Source of the DNA: Auanema rhodensis
Taxonomy: Eukaryota > Nematoda > Chromadorea > Rhabditida > Rhabditidae
Reading direction: 5' to 3'
DNA: 64,000 bases
NCBI GenBank assembly: GCA_964057225.1
Contig: OZ059894.1
Location: forward strand, 21,606,476 to 21,670,475
Of this stretch, positions 1 to 11,700 are shown piece by piece (position 1 is the stretch's first letter; every line of letters starts with the position of its first letter). The notes beneath the pieces are model-generated. The model ran no database searches, was not told the DNA's origin, and saw only the letters and a list, made by a program, of their open reading frames with translations. Both the position numbers and the translations under genes were made by a program.

Positions 1-63
1 CATTTTTCAAACGATCATAACTAATTTTTGTATTAAGCGTTTCTCAATGTTGTATAGTGCATT

Positions 64-128
64 CGATGCGGATTTTTAAGCTGCGTCGATCTGTGTTATC
101 AGATTTGCGCTAGCTTAAAAATGCACCG
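64..128. other. Long imperfect dyad in the monomer (position 64-128)
   Basis: Shown in the first copy and present in essentially every monomer. The left arm has ATTTTTAAGCT at 72-82 and the right arm has its exact reverse complement AGCTTAAAAAT at 112-122. The centre is ATCTG (89-93), a six-base loop TGTTAT (94-99), then CAGAT (100-104). CGATGC (64-69) pairs 5 of 6 with GCACCG (123-128). A short bulge and three mismatches separate the paired blocks. The whole could extrude as a cruciform or fold as an RNA hairpin with arms near 30 nt. Some alleles weaken the stem: A117C in domain 1, and A117T with A78G in the dimer region. Confidence 0.85.
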
Positions 129-130
129 AG

Positions 131-144
131 ATATCAACTGATAT
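131..144. other. Short dyad ATATCA-AC-TGATAT (position 131-144)
   Basis: A perfect 6 bp inverted repeat separated by two bases. It overlaps the next dyad by five bases, so the two cannot both form as hairpins on one strand. The sequence is almost invariant across the array; exceptions are T139-region changes such as ATCATCTG in the monomers starting at 12637, 13339 and 14041 and single-base changes near 22600 and 49628. Confidence 0.75.
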
Positions 145-161
145 AAGTTCACACTTATATC
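140..161. other. 9 bp perfect hairpin with four-base loop (position 140-161)
   Basis: GATATAAGT (140-148) faces its exact reverse complement ACTTATATC (153-161) across loop TCAC. The common C150T allele and the A151G allele (near 28582 and 30337) fall only in the loop and keep the stem. The TT155-156AA allele, restricted to about 11.0-21.3 kb, breaks two stem pairs. A dyad of this kind could bind a dimeric protein or form a small cruciform; no function is shown. Confidence 0.8.
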
Positions 162-189
162 CTCGATTTTCACCCTGAAGAATTAATTT

Positions 190-206
190 TTTCGTTGAAT
201 AACATT
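190..206 (+). other. Partial CENP-B-box-like motif (half match)
   Basis: TTTCGTTGAATAACATT at 190-206 fits the first half of the mammalian CENP-B box core (NTTCGNNNNANNCGGGN): TTCG and the A are in place, but the CGGG half reads ACAT. It therefore matches 5 of 9 core bases and recurs once per monomer in the same orientation. A mammalian CENP-B protein would not be expected to bind well. Similar degenerate boxes are often noted in insect satellites, where their meaning is unclear. Weak evidence. Confidence 0.25.
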
Positions 207-272
207 GTCCATCGTCTTTGCCTTAAAAACAGGAATCTAAAAACATCTACTTTTTGCTAAAATATTTTGAAA

Positions 273-290
273 TTTTTCGAAAAAATTTTT
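273..290. other. 12 bp palindrome TTTTTCGAAAAA with adjoining A6T5 tract
   Basis: Positions 273-284 are a perfect palindrome centred on a CpG, and 280-290 form an A6T5 tract. Phased A/T tracts of this sort are associated with intrinsic DNA bending and a narrow minor groove, bound by AT-hook proteins. The central CpG is lost to TG in the monomer at 21763 and to CA in the monomers at 54407 and 57917; the last two are copies of one another. Confidence 0.75.
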
Positions 291-311
291 GTCAAAATGT
301 TTTTGGAAGCA

Positions 312-339
312 ATGTTGAGTGTACATGGAAACTCAACAT
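312..339. other. 9 bp hairpin ATGTTGAGT / ACTCAACAT, ten-base loop
   Basis: ATGTTGAGT (312-320) pairs exactly with ACTCAACAT (331-339) around loop GTACATGGAA. It is among the least variable parts of the monomer. The T339C allele (CAACAC), mostly in domain 2, removes only the outermost pair. A single G-to-T change near 22434 and a G-to-C change in the loop near 23845 are the other exceptions I saw. Confidence 0.8.
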
Positions 340-382
340 ACACTAATGCATCATTTTTCAAACGATCATAACTAATTTTTGT

Positions 383-399
383 ATCAAGCGTTTCTTGAT
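383..399. other. Allele-specific inverted repeat ATCAAG-CGTTT-CTTGAT
   Basis: In this second monomer, positions 32-48 form a perfect 6 bp stem with a five-base loop. The stem exists only where C34 and the linked pair T45-G46 occur together. Most monomers have CTCAATG instead, which breaks it; monomers combining T34 with T45-G46 keep a T·G pair. The haplotype C34 with the original CA45-46, the expected precursor, is also present, for example in the monomers at 1405, 2809, 5968 and 7723. Confidence 0.8.
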
Positions 400-3300
400 G
401 TAGTATAGTGCATTCGATGCGGATTTTTAAGCTGCGTCGATCTGTGTTATCAGATTTGCGCTAGCTTAAAAATGCACCGAGATATCAACTGATATAAGTT
501 CACACTTATATCCTCGATTTTCACCCTGAAGAATTAATTTTTTCGTTGAATAACATTGTCCATCGTCTTTGCCTTAAAAAAAGGAATCTAAAAACATCTA
601 CTTTTTGCTAAATTATTTTGAAATTTTTCGAAAAAATTTTTGTCAAAATGTTTTTTGAAGCAATGTTGAGTGTACATGGAAACTCAACATACACTAATGC
701 ATCATTTTTCAAACGATCATAACTAATTTTTGTATTAAGCGTTTCTCAATGTTGTATAGTGCATTCGATGCGGATTTTTAAGCTGCGTCGATCTGTGTTA
801 TCAGATTTGCGCTAGCTTAAAAATGCACCGAGATATCAACTGATATAAGTTCACACTTATATCCTCGATTTTCACCCTGAAGAATTAATTTTTTCGTTGA
901 ATAACATTGTCCATCGTCTTTGCCTTAAAAACAGGAATCTAAAAACATCTACTTTTTGCTAAAATATTTTGAAATTTTTCGAAAAAATTTTTGTCAAAAT
1001 GTTTTTGGAAGCAATGTTGAGTGTACATGGAAACTCAACATACACTAATGCATCATTTTTCAAACGATCATAACTAATTTTTGTATCAAGCGTTTCTTGA
1101 TGTAGTATAGTGCATTCGATGCGGTTTTTCAAGCTGCGTCGATCTGTGTTATCAGATTTGCGCTAGCTTAAAAATGCACCGAGATATCAACTGATATAAG
1201 TTCACACTTATATCCTCGATTTTCACCCTGAAGAATTAATTTTTTCGTTGAATAACATTGTCTATCGTCTTTGCCTTGAAAAATGGAATCTAAAAACATC
1301 TACTTTTTGCTAAATTATTTTGAAATTTTTCGAAAAAATTTTTGTCAAAATGTTTTTTGAAGCAATGTTGAGTGTACATGGAAACTCAACATACACTAAT
1401 GCATCATTTTTCAAACGAACATAACTAATTTTTGTATCAAGCGTTTCTCAATGTAGTATAGTGCATTCGATGCGGATTTTTAAGCTGCGTCGATCTGTGT
1501 TATCAGATTTGCGCTAGCTTAAAAATGCACCGAGATATCAACTGATATAAGTTCACACTTATATCCTCGATTTTCACCCTGAAGAATCAATTTTTTCGTT
1601 GAATAACATTGTCCATCGTCTTTGCCTCAAAAAAAGGAATCTAAAAACATCTACTTTTTGCTAAATTATTTTGAAATTTTTCGAAAAAATTTTTGTCAAA
1701 ATGTTTTTTGAAGCAATGTTGAGTGTACATGGAAACTCAACACACACTAATGCATCATTTTTCAAACGATCATAACTAATTTTTGTATTAAGCGTTTCTC
1801 AATGTTGTATAGTGCATTCGATGCGGATTTTTAAGCTGCGTCGATCTGTGTTATCAGATTTGCGCTAGCTTAAAAATGCACCGAGATATCAACTGATATA
1901 AGTTCACACTTATATCCTCGATTTTCACCCTGAAGAATTAATTTTTTCGTTGAATAACATTGTCCATCGTCTTTGCCTTAAAAACAGGAATCTAAAAACA
2001 TCTACTTTTTGCTAAAATATTTTGAAATTTTTCGAAAAAATTTTTGTCAAAATGTTTTTGGAAGCAATGTTGAGTGTACATGGAAACTCAACATACACTA
2101 ATGCATCATTTTTCAAACGATCATAACTAATTTTTGTATCAAGCGTTTCTTGATGTAGTATAGTGCATTCGATGCGGATTTTTAAGCTGCGTCGATCTGT
2201 GTTATCAGATTTGCGCTAGCTTAAAAATGCACCGAGATATCAACTGATATAAGTTCACACTTATATCCTCGATTTTCACCCTGAAGAATTAATTTTTTCG
2301 TTGAATAACATTGTCCATCGTCTTTGCCTTAAAAACAGGAATCTAAAAACATCTACTTTTTGCTAAAATATTTTGAAATTTTTCGAAAAAATTTTTGTCA
2401 AAATGTTTTTGGAAGCAATGTTGAGTGTACATGGAAACTCAACATACACTAATGCATCATTTTTCAAACGATCATAACTAATTTTTGTATCAAGCGTTTC
2501 TTGATGTAGTATAGTGCATTCGATGCGGATTTTTAAGCTGCGTCGATCTGTGTTATCAGATTTGCGCTAGCTTAAAAATGCACCGAGATATCAACTGATA
2601 TAAGTTCACACTTATATCCTCGATTTTCACCCTGAAGAATTAATTTTTTCGTTGAATAACATTGTCTATCGTCTTTGCCTTGAAAAATGGAATCTAAAAA
2701 CATCTACTTTTTGCTAAATTATTTTGAAATTTTTCGAAAAAATTTTTGTCAAAATGTTTTTTGAAGCAATGTTGAGTGTACATGGAAACTCAACATACAC
2801 TAATGCATCATTTTTCAAACGAACATAACTAATTTTTGTATCAAGCGTTTCTCAATGTAGTATAGTGCATTCGATGCGGATTTTTAAGCTGCGTCGATCT
2901 GTGTTATCAAATTTGCGCTAGCTTCAAAATGCACCGAGATATCAACTGATATAAGTTCACACTTATATCCTCGATTTTCACCCTGAAGAATTAATTTTTT
3001 CGTTGAATAACATTGTCCATCGTCTTTGCCTTAAAAACAGGAATCTAAAAACATCTACTTTTTGCTAAATTATTATGAAATTTTTCGAAAAAATTTTTGT
3101 CAAAATGTTTTTTGAAGCAATGTTGAGTGTACATGGAAACTCAACATACACTAATGCATCATTTTTCAAACGATCATAACTAATTTTTGTATTAAGCGTT
3201 TCTCAATGTAGTATAGTGCATTCGATGCGGATTTTTAAGCTGCGTCGATCTGTGTTATCAGATTTGCGCTAGCTTCAAAATGCACCGAGATATCAACTGA

Positions 3301-6300
3301 TATAAGTTCACACTTATATCCTCGATTTTCACCCTGAAGAATTAATTTTTTCGTTGAATAACATTGTCCATCGTCTTTGCCTTAAAAACAGGAATCTAAA
3401 AACATCTACTTTTTGCTAAATTATTATGAAATTTTTCGAAAAAATTTTTGTCAAAATGTTTTTGGAAGCAATGTTGAGTGTACATGGAAACTCAACATAC
3501 ACTAATGCATCATTTTTCAAACGATCATAACTAATTTTTGTATTAAGCGTTTCTCAATGTAGTATAGTGCATTCGATGCGGATTTTTAAGCTGCGTCGAT
3601 CTGTGTTATCAGATTTGCGCTAGCTTAAAAATGCACCGAGATATCAACTGATATAAGTTCACACTTATATCCTCGATTTTCACCCTGAAGAATCAATTTT
3701 TTCGTTGAATAACATTGTCCATCGTCTTTGCCTCAAAAAAAGGAATCTAAAAACATCTACTTTTTGCTAAATTATTTTGAAATTTTTCGAAAAAATTTTT
3801 GTCAAAATGTTTTTGGAAGCAATGTTGAGTGTACATGGAAACTCAACATACACTAATGCATCATTTTTCAAACGATCATAACTAATTTTTGTATCAAGCG
3901 TTTCTTGATGTAGTATAGTGCATTCGATGCGGATTTTTAAGCTGCGTCGATCTGTGCTATCAGATTTGCGCTAGCTTCAAAATGCACCGAGATATCAACT
4001 GATATAAGTTCACACTTATATCCTCGATTTTCACCCTGAAGAATTAATTTTTTCGTTGAATAACATTGTCCATCGTCTTTGCCTTAAAAACAGGAATCTA
4101 AAAACATCTACTTTTTGCTAAATTATTATGAAATTTTTCGAAAAAATTTTTGTCAAAATGTTTTTGGAAGCAATGTTGAGTGTACATGGAAACTCAACAT
4201 ACACTAATGCATCATTTTTCAAACGAACATAACTAATTTTTGTATTAAGCGTTTCTCAATGTAGTATAGTGCATTCGATGCGGATTTTTAAGCTGCGTCG
4301 ATCTGTGTTATCAGATTTGCGCTAGCTTAAAAATGCACCGAGATATCAACTGATATAAGTTCACACTTATATCCTCGATTTTCACCCTGAAGAATCAATT
4401 TTTTCGTTGAATAACATTGTCCATCGTCTTTGCCTCAAAAAAAGGAATCTAAAAACATCTACTTTTTGCTAAATTATTATGAAATTTTTCGAAAAAATTT
4501 TTGTCAAAATGTTTTTGGAAGCAATGTTGAGTGTACATGGAAACTCAACATACACTAATGCATCATTTTTCAAACGAACATAACTAATTTTTGTATTAAG
4601 CGTTTCTCAATGTAGTATAGTGCATTCGATGCGGATTTTTAAGCTGCGTCGATCTGTGTTATCAGATTTGCGCTAGCTTAAAAATGCACCGAGATATCAA
4701 CTGATATAAGTTCACACTTATATCCTCGATTTTCACCCTGAAGAATCAATTTTTTCGTTGAATAACATTGTCCATCGTCTTTGCCTCAAAAAAAGGAATC
4801 TAAAAACATCTACTTTTTGCTAAATTATTTTGAAATTTTTCGAAAAAATTTTTGTCAAAATGTTTTTGGAAGCAATGTTGAGTGTACATGGAAACTCAAC
4901 ATACACTAATGCATCATTTTTCAAACGATCATAACTAATTTTTGTATCAAGCGTTTCTTGATGTAGTATAGTGCATTCGATGCGGATTTTTAAGCTGCGT
5001 CGATCTGTGTTATCAGATTTGCGCTAGCTTCAAAATGCACCGAGATATCAACTGATATAAGTTCACACTTATATCCTCGATTTTCACCCTGAAGAATTAA
5101 TTTTTTCGTTGAATAACATTGTCCATCGTCTTTGCCTTAAAAACAGGAATCTAAAAACATCTACTTTTTGCTAAATTATTATGAAATTTTTCGAAAAAAT
5201 TTTTGTCAAAATGTTTTTGGAAGCAATGTTGAGTGTACATGGAAACTCAACATACACTAATGCATCATTTTTCAAACGATCATAACTAATTTTTGTATTA
5301 AGCGTTTCTCAATGTAGTATAGTGCATTCGATGCGGATTTTTAAGCTGCGTCGATCTGTGTTATCAGATTTGCGCTAGCTTAAAAATGCACCGAGATATC
5401 AACTGATATAAGTTCACACTTATATCCTCGATTTTCACCCTGAAGAATCAATTTTTTCGTTGAATAACATTGTCCATCGTCTTTGCCTCAAAAAAAGGAA
5501 TCTAAAAACATCTACTTTTTGCTAAATTATTTTGAAATTTTTCGAAAAAATTTTTGTCAAAATGTTTTTGGAAGCAATGTTGAGTGTACATGGAAACTCA
5601 ACATACACTAATGCATCATTTTTCAAACGATCATAACTAATTTTTGTATCAAGCGTTTCTTGATGTAGTATAGTGCATTCGATGCGGATTTTTAAGCTGC
5701 GTCGATCTGTGTTATCAGATTTGCGCTAGCTTAAAAATGCACCGAGATATCAACTGATATAAGTTCACACTTATATCCTCGATTTTCACCCTGAAGAATT
5801 AATTTTTTCGTTGAATAACATTGTCTATCGTCTTTGCCTTGAAAAATGGAATCTAAAAACATCTACTTTTTGCTAAATTATTTTGAAATTTTTCGAAAAA
5901 ATTTTTGTCAAAATGTTTTTTGAAGCAATGTTGAGTGTACATGGAAACTCAACATACACTAATGCATCATTTTTCAAACGAACATAACTAATTTTTGTAT
6001 CAAGCGTTTCTCAATGTAGTATAGTGCATTCGATGCGGATTTTTAAGCTGCGTCGATCTGTGTTATCAAATTTGCGCTAGCTTCAAAATGCACCGAGATA
6101 TCAACTGATATAAGTTCACACTTATATCCTCGATTTTCACCCTGAAGAATTAATTTTTTCGTTGAATAACATTGTCCATCGTCTTTGCCTTAAAAACAGG
6201 AATCTAAAAACATCTACTTTTTGCTAAATTATTATGAAATTTTTCGAAAAAATTTTTGTCAAAATGTTTTTTGAAGCAATGTTGAGTGTACATGGAAACT

Positions 6301-8775
6301 CAACATACACTAATGCATCATTTTTCAAACGATCATAACTAATTTTTGTATTAAGCGTTTCTCAATGTAGTATAGTGCATTCGATGCGGATTTTTAAGCT
6401 GCGTCGATCTGTGTTATCAGATTTGCGCTAGCTTCAAAATGCACCGAGATATCAACTGATATAAGTTCACACTTATATCCTCGATTTTCACCCTGAAGAA
6501 TTAATTTTTTCGTTGAATAACATTGTCCATCGTCTTTGCCTTAAAAACAGGAATCTAAAAACATCTACTTTTTGCTAAATTATTATGAAATTTTTCGAAA
6601 AAATTTTTGTCAAAATGTTTTTGGAAGCAATGTTGAGTGTACATGGAAACTCAACATACACTAATGCATCATTTTTCAAACGATCATAACTAATTTTTGT
6701 ATTAAGCGTTTCTCAATGTAGTATAGTGCATTCGATGCGGATTTTTAAGCTGCGTCGATCTGTGTTATCAGATTTGCGCTAGCTTAAAAATGCACCGAGA
6801 TATCAACTGATATAAGTTCACACTTATATCCTCGATTTTCACCCTGAAGAATCAATTTTTTCGTTGAATAACATTGTCCATCGTCTTTGCCTCAAAAAAA
6901 GGAATCTAAAAACATCTACTTTTTGCTAAATTATTTTGAAATTTTTCGAAAAAATTTTTGTCAAAATGTTTTTTGAAGCAATGTTGAGTGTACATGGAAA
7001 CTCAACATACACTAATGCATCATTTTTCAAACGAACATAACTAATTTTTGTATCAAGCGTTTCTTGATGTAGTATAGTGCATTCGATGCGGATTTTTAAG
7101 CTGCGTCGATCTGTGTTATCAGATTTGCGCTAGCTTAAAAATGCACCGAGATATCAACTGATATAAGTTCACACTTATATCCTCGATTTTCACCCTGAAG
7201 AATTAATTTTTTCGTTGAATAACATTGTCCATCGTCTTTGCCTTAAAAACAGGAATCTAAAAACATCTACTTTTTGCTAAAATATTTTGAAATTTTTCGA
7301 AAAAATTTTTGTCAAAATGTTTTTGGAAGCAATGTTGAGTGTACATGGAAACTCAACATACACTAATGCATCATTTTTCAAACGATCATAACTAATTTTT
7401 GTATCAAGCGTTTCTTGATGTAGTATAGTGCATTCGATGCGGATTTTTAAGCTGCGTCGATCTGTGTTATCAGATTTGCGCTAGCTTAAAAATGCACCGA
7501 GATATCAACTGATATAAGTTCACACTTATATCCTCGATTTTCACCCTGAAGAATTAATTTTTTCGTTGAATAACATTGTCTATCGTCTTTGCCTTGAAAA
7601 ATGGAATCTAAAAACATCTACTTTTTGCTAAATTATTTTGAAATTTTTCGAAAAAATTTTTGTCAAAATGTTTTTTGAAGCAATGTTGAGTGTACATGGA
7701 AACTCAACATACACTAATGCATCATTTTTCAAACGAACATAACTAATTTTTGTATCAAGCGTTTCTCAATGTAGTATAGTGCATTCGATGCGGATTTTTA
7801 AGCTGCGTCGATCTGTGTTATCAAATTTGCGCTAGCTTCAAAATGCACCGAGATATCAACTGATATAAGTTCACACTTATATCCTCGATTTTCACCCTGA
7901 AGAATTAATTTTTTCGTTGAATAACATTGTCCATCGTCTTTGCCTTAAAAACAGGAATCTAAAAACATCTACTTTTTGCTAAATTATTATGAAATTTTTC
8001 GAAAAAATTTTTGTCAAAATGTTTTTGGAAGCAATGTTGAGTGTACATGGAAACTCAACATACACTAATGCATCATTTTTCAAACGATCATAACTAATTT
8101 TTGTATTAAGCGTTTCTGAATGTAGTATAGTGCATTCGATGCGGATTTTTAAGCTGCGTCGATCTGTGTTATCAGATTTGCGCTAGCTTAAAAATGCACC
8201 GAGATATCAACTGATATAAGTTCACACTTATATCCTCGATTTTCACCCTGAAGAATCAATTTTTTCGTTGAATAACATTGTCCATCGTCTTTGCCTCAAA
8301 AAAAGGAATCTAAAAACATCTACTTTTTGCTAAATTATTTTGAAATTTTTCGAAAAAATTTTTGTCAAAATGTTTTTTGAAGCAATGTTGAGTGTACATG
8401 GAAACTCAACATACACTAATGCATCATTTTTCAAACGAACATAACTAATTTTTGTATCAAGCGTTTCTCAATGTAGTATAGTGCATTCGATGCGGATTTT
8501 TAAGCTGCGTCGATCTGTGTTATCAAATTTGCGCTAGCTTAAAAATGCACCGAGATATCAACTGATATAAGTTCACACTTATATCCTCGATTTTCACCCT
8601 GAAGAATTAATTTTTTCGTTGAATAACATTGTCCATCGTCTTTGCCTTAAAAACAGGAATCTAAAAACATCTACTTTTTGCTAAATTATTATGAAATTTT
8701 TCGAAAAAATTTTTGTCAAAATGTTTTTGGAAGCAATGTTGAGTGTACATGGAAACTCAACATACACTAATGCAT

Positions 8776-11700
8776 CATTTTTCAAACGATCATAACTAAT
8801 TTTTGTATTAAGCGTTTCTCAATGTAGTATAGTGCATTCGATGCGGATTTTTAAGCTGCGTCGATCTGTGTTATCAGATTTGCGCTAGCTTAAAAATGCA
8901 CCGAGATATCAACTGATATAAGTTCACACTTATATCCTCGATTTTCACCATGAAGAATTAATTTTTTCGTTGAATAACATTGTCCATCGTCTTTGCCTTG
9001 AAAAAAGGAATCTAAAAACATCTACTTTTTGCTGAATTATTTTGAAATTTTTCGAAAAAATTTTTGTCAAAATGTTTTTGGAAGCAATGTTGAGTGTACA
9101 TGGAAACTCAACATACACTAATGCATCATTTTTCAAACGATCATAACTAATTTTTGTATCAAACGTTTCTCAATGTAGTATTGTGCATTCGATGCGGATT
9201 TTTAAGCTGCGTCGATCTGTGTTATCAGATTTGCGCTAGCTTAAAAATGCACCGAGATATCAACTGATATAAGTTCACACTTATATCCTCGATTTTCACC
9301 CTGAAGAATTAATTTTTTCGTTGAATAACATTGTCCATCGTCTTTGCCTTAAAAAAAGGAATCTAAAAACATCTACTTTTTGCTAAATTATTTTGAAATT
9401 TTTCGAAAAAATTTTTGTCAAAATGTTTTTGGAAGCAATGTTGAGTGTACATGGAAACTCAACATACACTAATGCATCATTTTTCAAACGATCATAACTA
9501 ATTTTTGTATCAAACGTTTCTCAATGTAGTATAGTGCATTCGATGCGGATTTTTAAGCTGCGTCGATCTGTGTTATCAGATTTGCGCTAGCTTAAAAATG
9601 CACCGAGATATCAACTGATATAAGTTCACACTTATATCCTCGATTTTCACCCTGAAGAATTAATTTTTTCGTTGAATAACATTGTCCATCGTCTTTGCCT
9701 TGAAAAAAGGAATCTAAAAACATCTACTTTTTGCTGAATTATTTTGAAATTTTTCGAAAAAATTTTTGTCAAAATGTTTTTGGAAGCAATGTTGAGTGTA
9801 CATGGAAACTCAACATACACTAATGCATCATTTTTCAAACGATCATAACTAATTTTTGTATCAAACGTTTCTCAATGTAGTATAGTGCATTCGATGCGGA
9901 TTTTTAAGCTGCGTCGATCTGTGTTATCAGATTTGCGCTAGCTTAAAAATGCACCGAGATATCAACTGATATAAGTTCACACTTATATCCTCGATTTTCA
10001 CCCTGAAGAATTAATTTTTTCGTTGAATAACATTGTCCATCGTCTTTGCCTTGAAAAAAGGAATCTAAAAACATCTACTTTTTGCTGAATTATTTTGAAA
10101 TTTTTCGAAAAAATTTTTGTCAAAATGTTTTTGGAAGCAATGTTGAGTGTACATGGAAACTCAACATACACTAATGCATCATTTTTCAAACGATCATAAC
10201 TTATTTTTGTATTAAGCGTTTCTCAATGTAGTATAGTGCATTCGTTGCGGATTTTTAAGCTGCGTCGATCTGTGTTATCAGATTTGCGCTAGCTTAAAAA
10301 TGCACCGAGATATCAACTGATATAAGTTCACACTTATATCCTCGATTTTCACCCTGAAGAATTAATTTTTTCGTTGAATAACATTGTCCATCGTCTTTGC
10401 CTTGAAAAAAGGAATCTAAAAACATCTACTTTTTGCTAAATTATTTTGAAATTTTTCGAAAAAATTTTTGTCAAAATGTTTTTGGAAGCAATGTTGAGTG
10501 TACATGGAAACTCAACATACACTAATGCATCATTTTTCAAACGATCATAACTTATTTTTGTATTAAGCGTTTCTCAATGTAGTATAGTGCATTCGATGCG
10601 GATTTTTAAGCTGCGTCGATCTGTGTTATCAGATTTGCGCTAGCTTAAAAATGCACCGAGATATCAACTGATATAAGTTCACACTTATATCCTCGATTTT
10701 CACCCTGAAGAATTAATTTTTTCGTTGAATAACATTGTCCATCGTCTTTGCCTTGAAAAAAGGAATCTAAAAACATCTACTTTTTGCTAAATTATTTTGA
10801 AATTTTTCGAAAAAATTTTTGTCAAAATGTTTTTGGAAGCAATGTTGAGTGTACATGGAAACTCAACATACACTAATGCATCATTTTTCAAACGATCATA
10901 ACTAATTTTTGTATTAAGCGTTTCTCAATGTAGTATAGTGCATTCGTTGCGGATTTTTAAGCTGCGTCGATCTGTGTTATCAGATTTGCGCTAGCTTAAA
11001 AATGCACCGAGATATCAACTGATATAAGTTCACACAAATATCCTCGATTTTCACCCTGAAGAATCAATTTTTTCGTTGAATAACATTGTCCATCGTCTTT
11101 GCCTTGAAAAAAGGAATCTAAAAACATCTACTTTTTGCTGAATTATTTTGAAATTTTTCGAAAAAATTTTTGTCAAAATGTTTTTGGAAGCAATGTTGAG
11201 TGTACATGGAAACTCAACACACACTAATGCATCATTTTTCAAACGATCATAACTAATTTGTGTATTAAGCGTTTCTCAATGTAGTATAGTGCATTCGATG
11301 CGGATTTTTAAGCTGCGTCGATCTGTGTTATCAGATTTGCGCTAGCTTAAAAATGCACCGAGATATCAACTGATATAAGTTTACACTTATATCCTCGATT
11401 TTCACCCTGAAGAATTAATTTTTTCGTTGAATAACATTGTCCATCGTCTTTGCCTTAAAAAATGGAATCTAAAAACATCTACTTTTTGCTAAATTATTTT
11501 GAAATTTTTCGAAAAAATTTTTGTCAAAATGTTTTTGGAAGCAATGTTGAGTGTACATGGAAACTCAACACACACTAATGCATCATTTTTCAAACGATCA
11601 TAACTAATTTGTGTATTAAGCGTTTCTCAATGTAGTATAGTGCATTCAATGCGGATTTTTAAGCTGCGTCGATCTGTGTTATCAGATTTGCGCTAGCTTA

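Larger units (their letters stand above)
1..351. repeat. Reference monomer (n=0) used for internal coordinates
   Basis: This first copy sets the numbering. Polymorphic sites across the array include T15A, A23T, T28G, G30T, T34C/A, G37A, CA45-46TG, T51A, T53A, G65A, A66T, G102A, T105G, A117C/T, C150T, A151G, TT155-156AA, T184C, T200A/G, C203T, C210T, the A-rich stretch 224-233, A259G, A262T, T266C, T267C/A, G305T and T339C. This copy carries two minority alleles: T51, shared only with the monomers at 703 and 1756, and A262, shared with those plus the monomers at 2107 and 7021. Long invariant stretches lie at about 54-101 (apart from 65-66 and rare singletons), 122-148 and 306-338. Confidence 0.95.
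1..8775. repeat. Satellite domain 1 (25 monomers)
   Basis: Monomers n=0-24. Alleles seen only or almost only here are T51 (starts 1, 703, 1756), A262 (1, 703, 1756, 2107, 7021), A117C (2809, 3160, 3862, 4915, 5968, 6319, 7723), T224C (CCTCAAAAAAAGG, seven copies) and G305T (ten copies, last at 8074). A267 is also concentrated here, with one further copy at 11584. Order is partly repeated: monomers at 2458-3861 match those at 5617-7020 except for one site, an offset of 3159 bp (nine units), and the 2107/2458/2809 trio recurs with small changes at 7021/7372/7723. Confidence 0.85.

Noticed and set aside
140-160. TATA-like words as promoters (TATAAG, TTATAT)
   Set aside because: They are part of the AT-rich hairpin and occur in every monomer with no transcription unit attached. 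Satellite transcription is possible but nothing here defines a start site.
1-351. Monomer as a fusion of two related halves of about 175 bp
   Set aside because: I compared the two halves by eye. Beyond shared T-runs and short words such as ATAAC there is no convincing alignment.
9647-9838. A 63-codon minus-strand reading frame repeated in 35 monomers
   Set aside because: It is open only where A259 is replaced by G, which removes a TAG; all other monomers are stopped there. Its first codon is TTG, not ATG, and the copies are identical because the DNA is homogenised. There is no coding signature or context for a gene.
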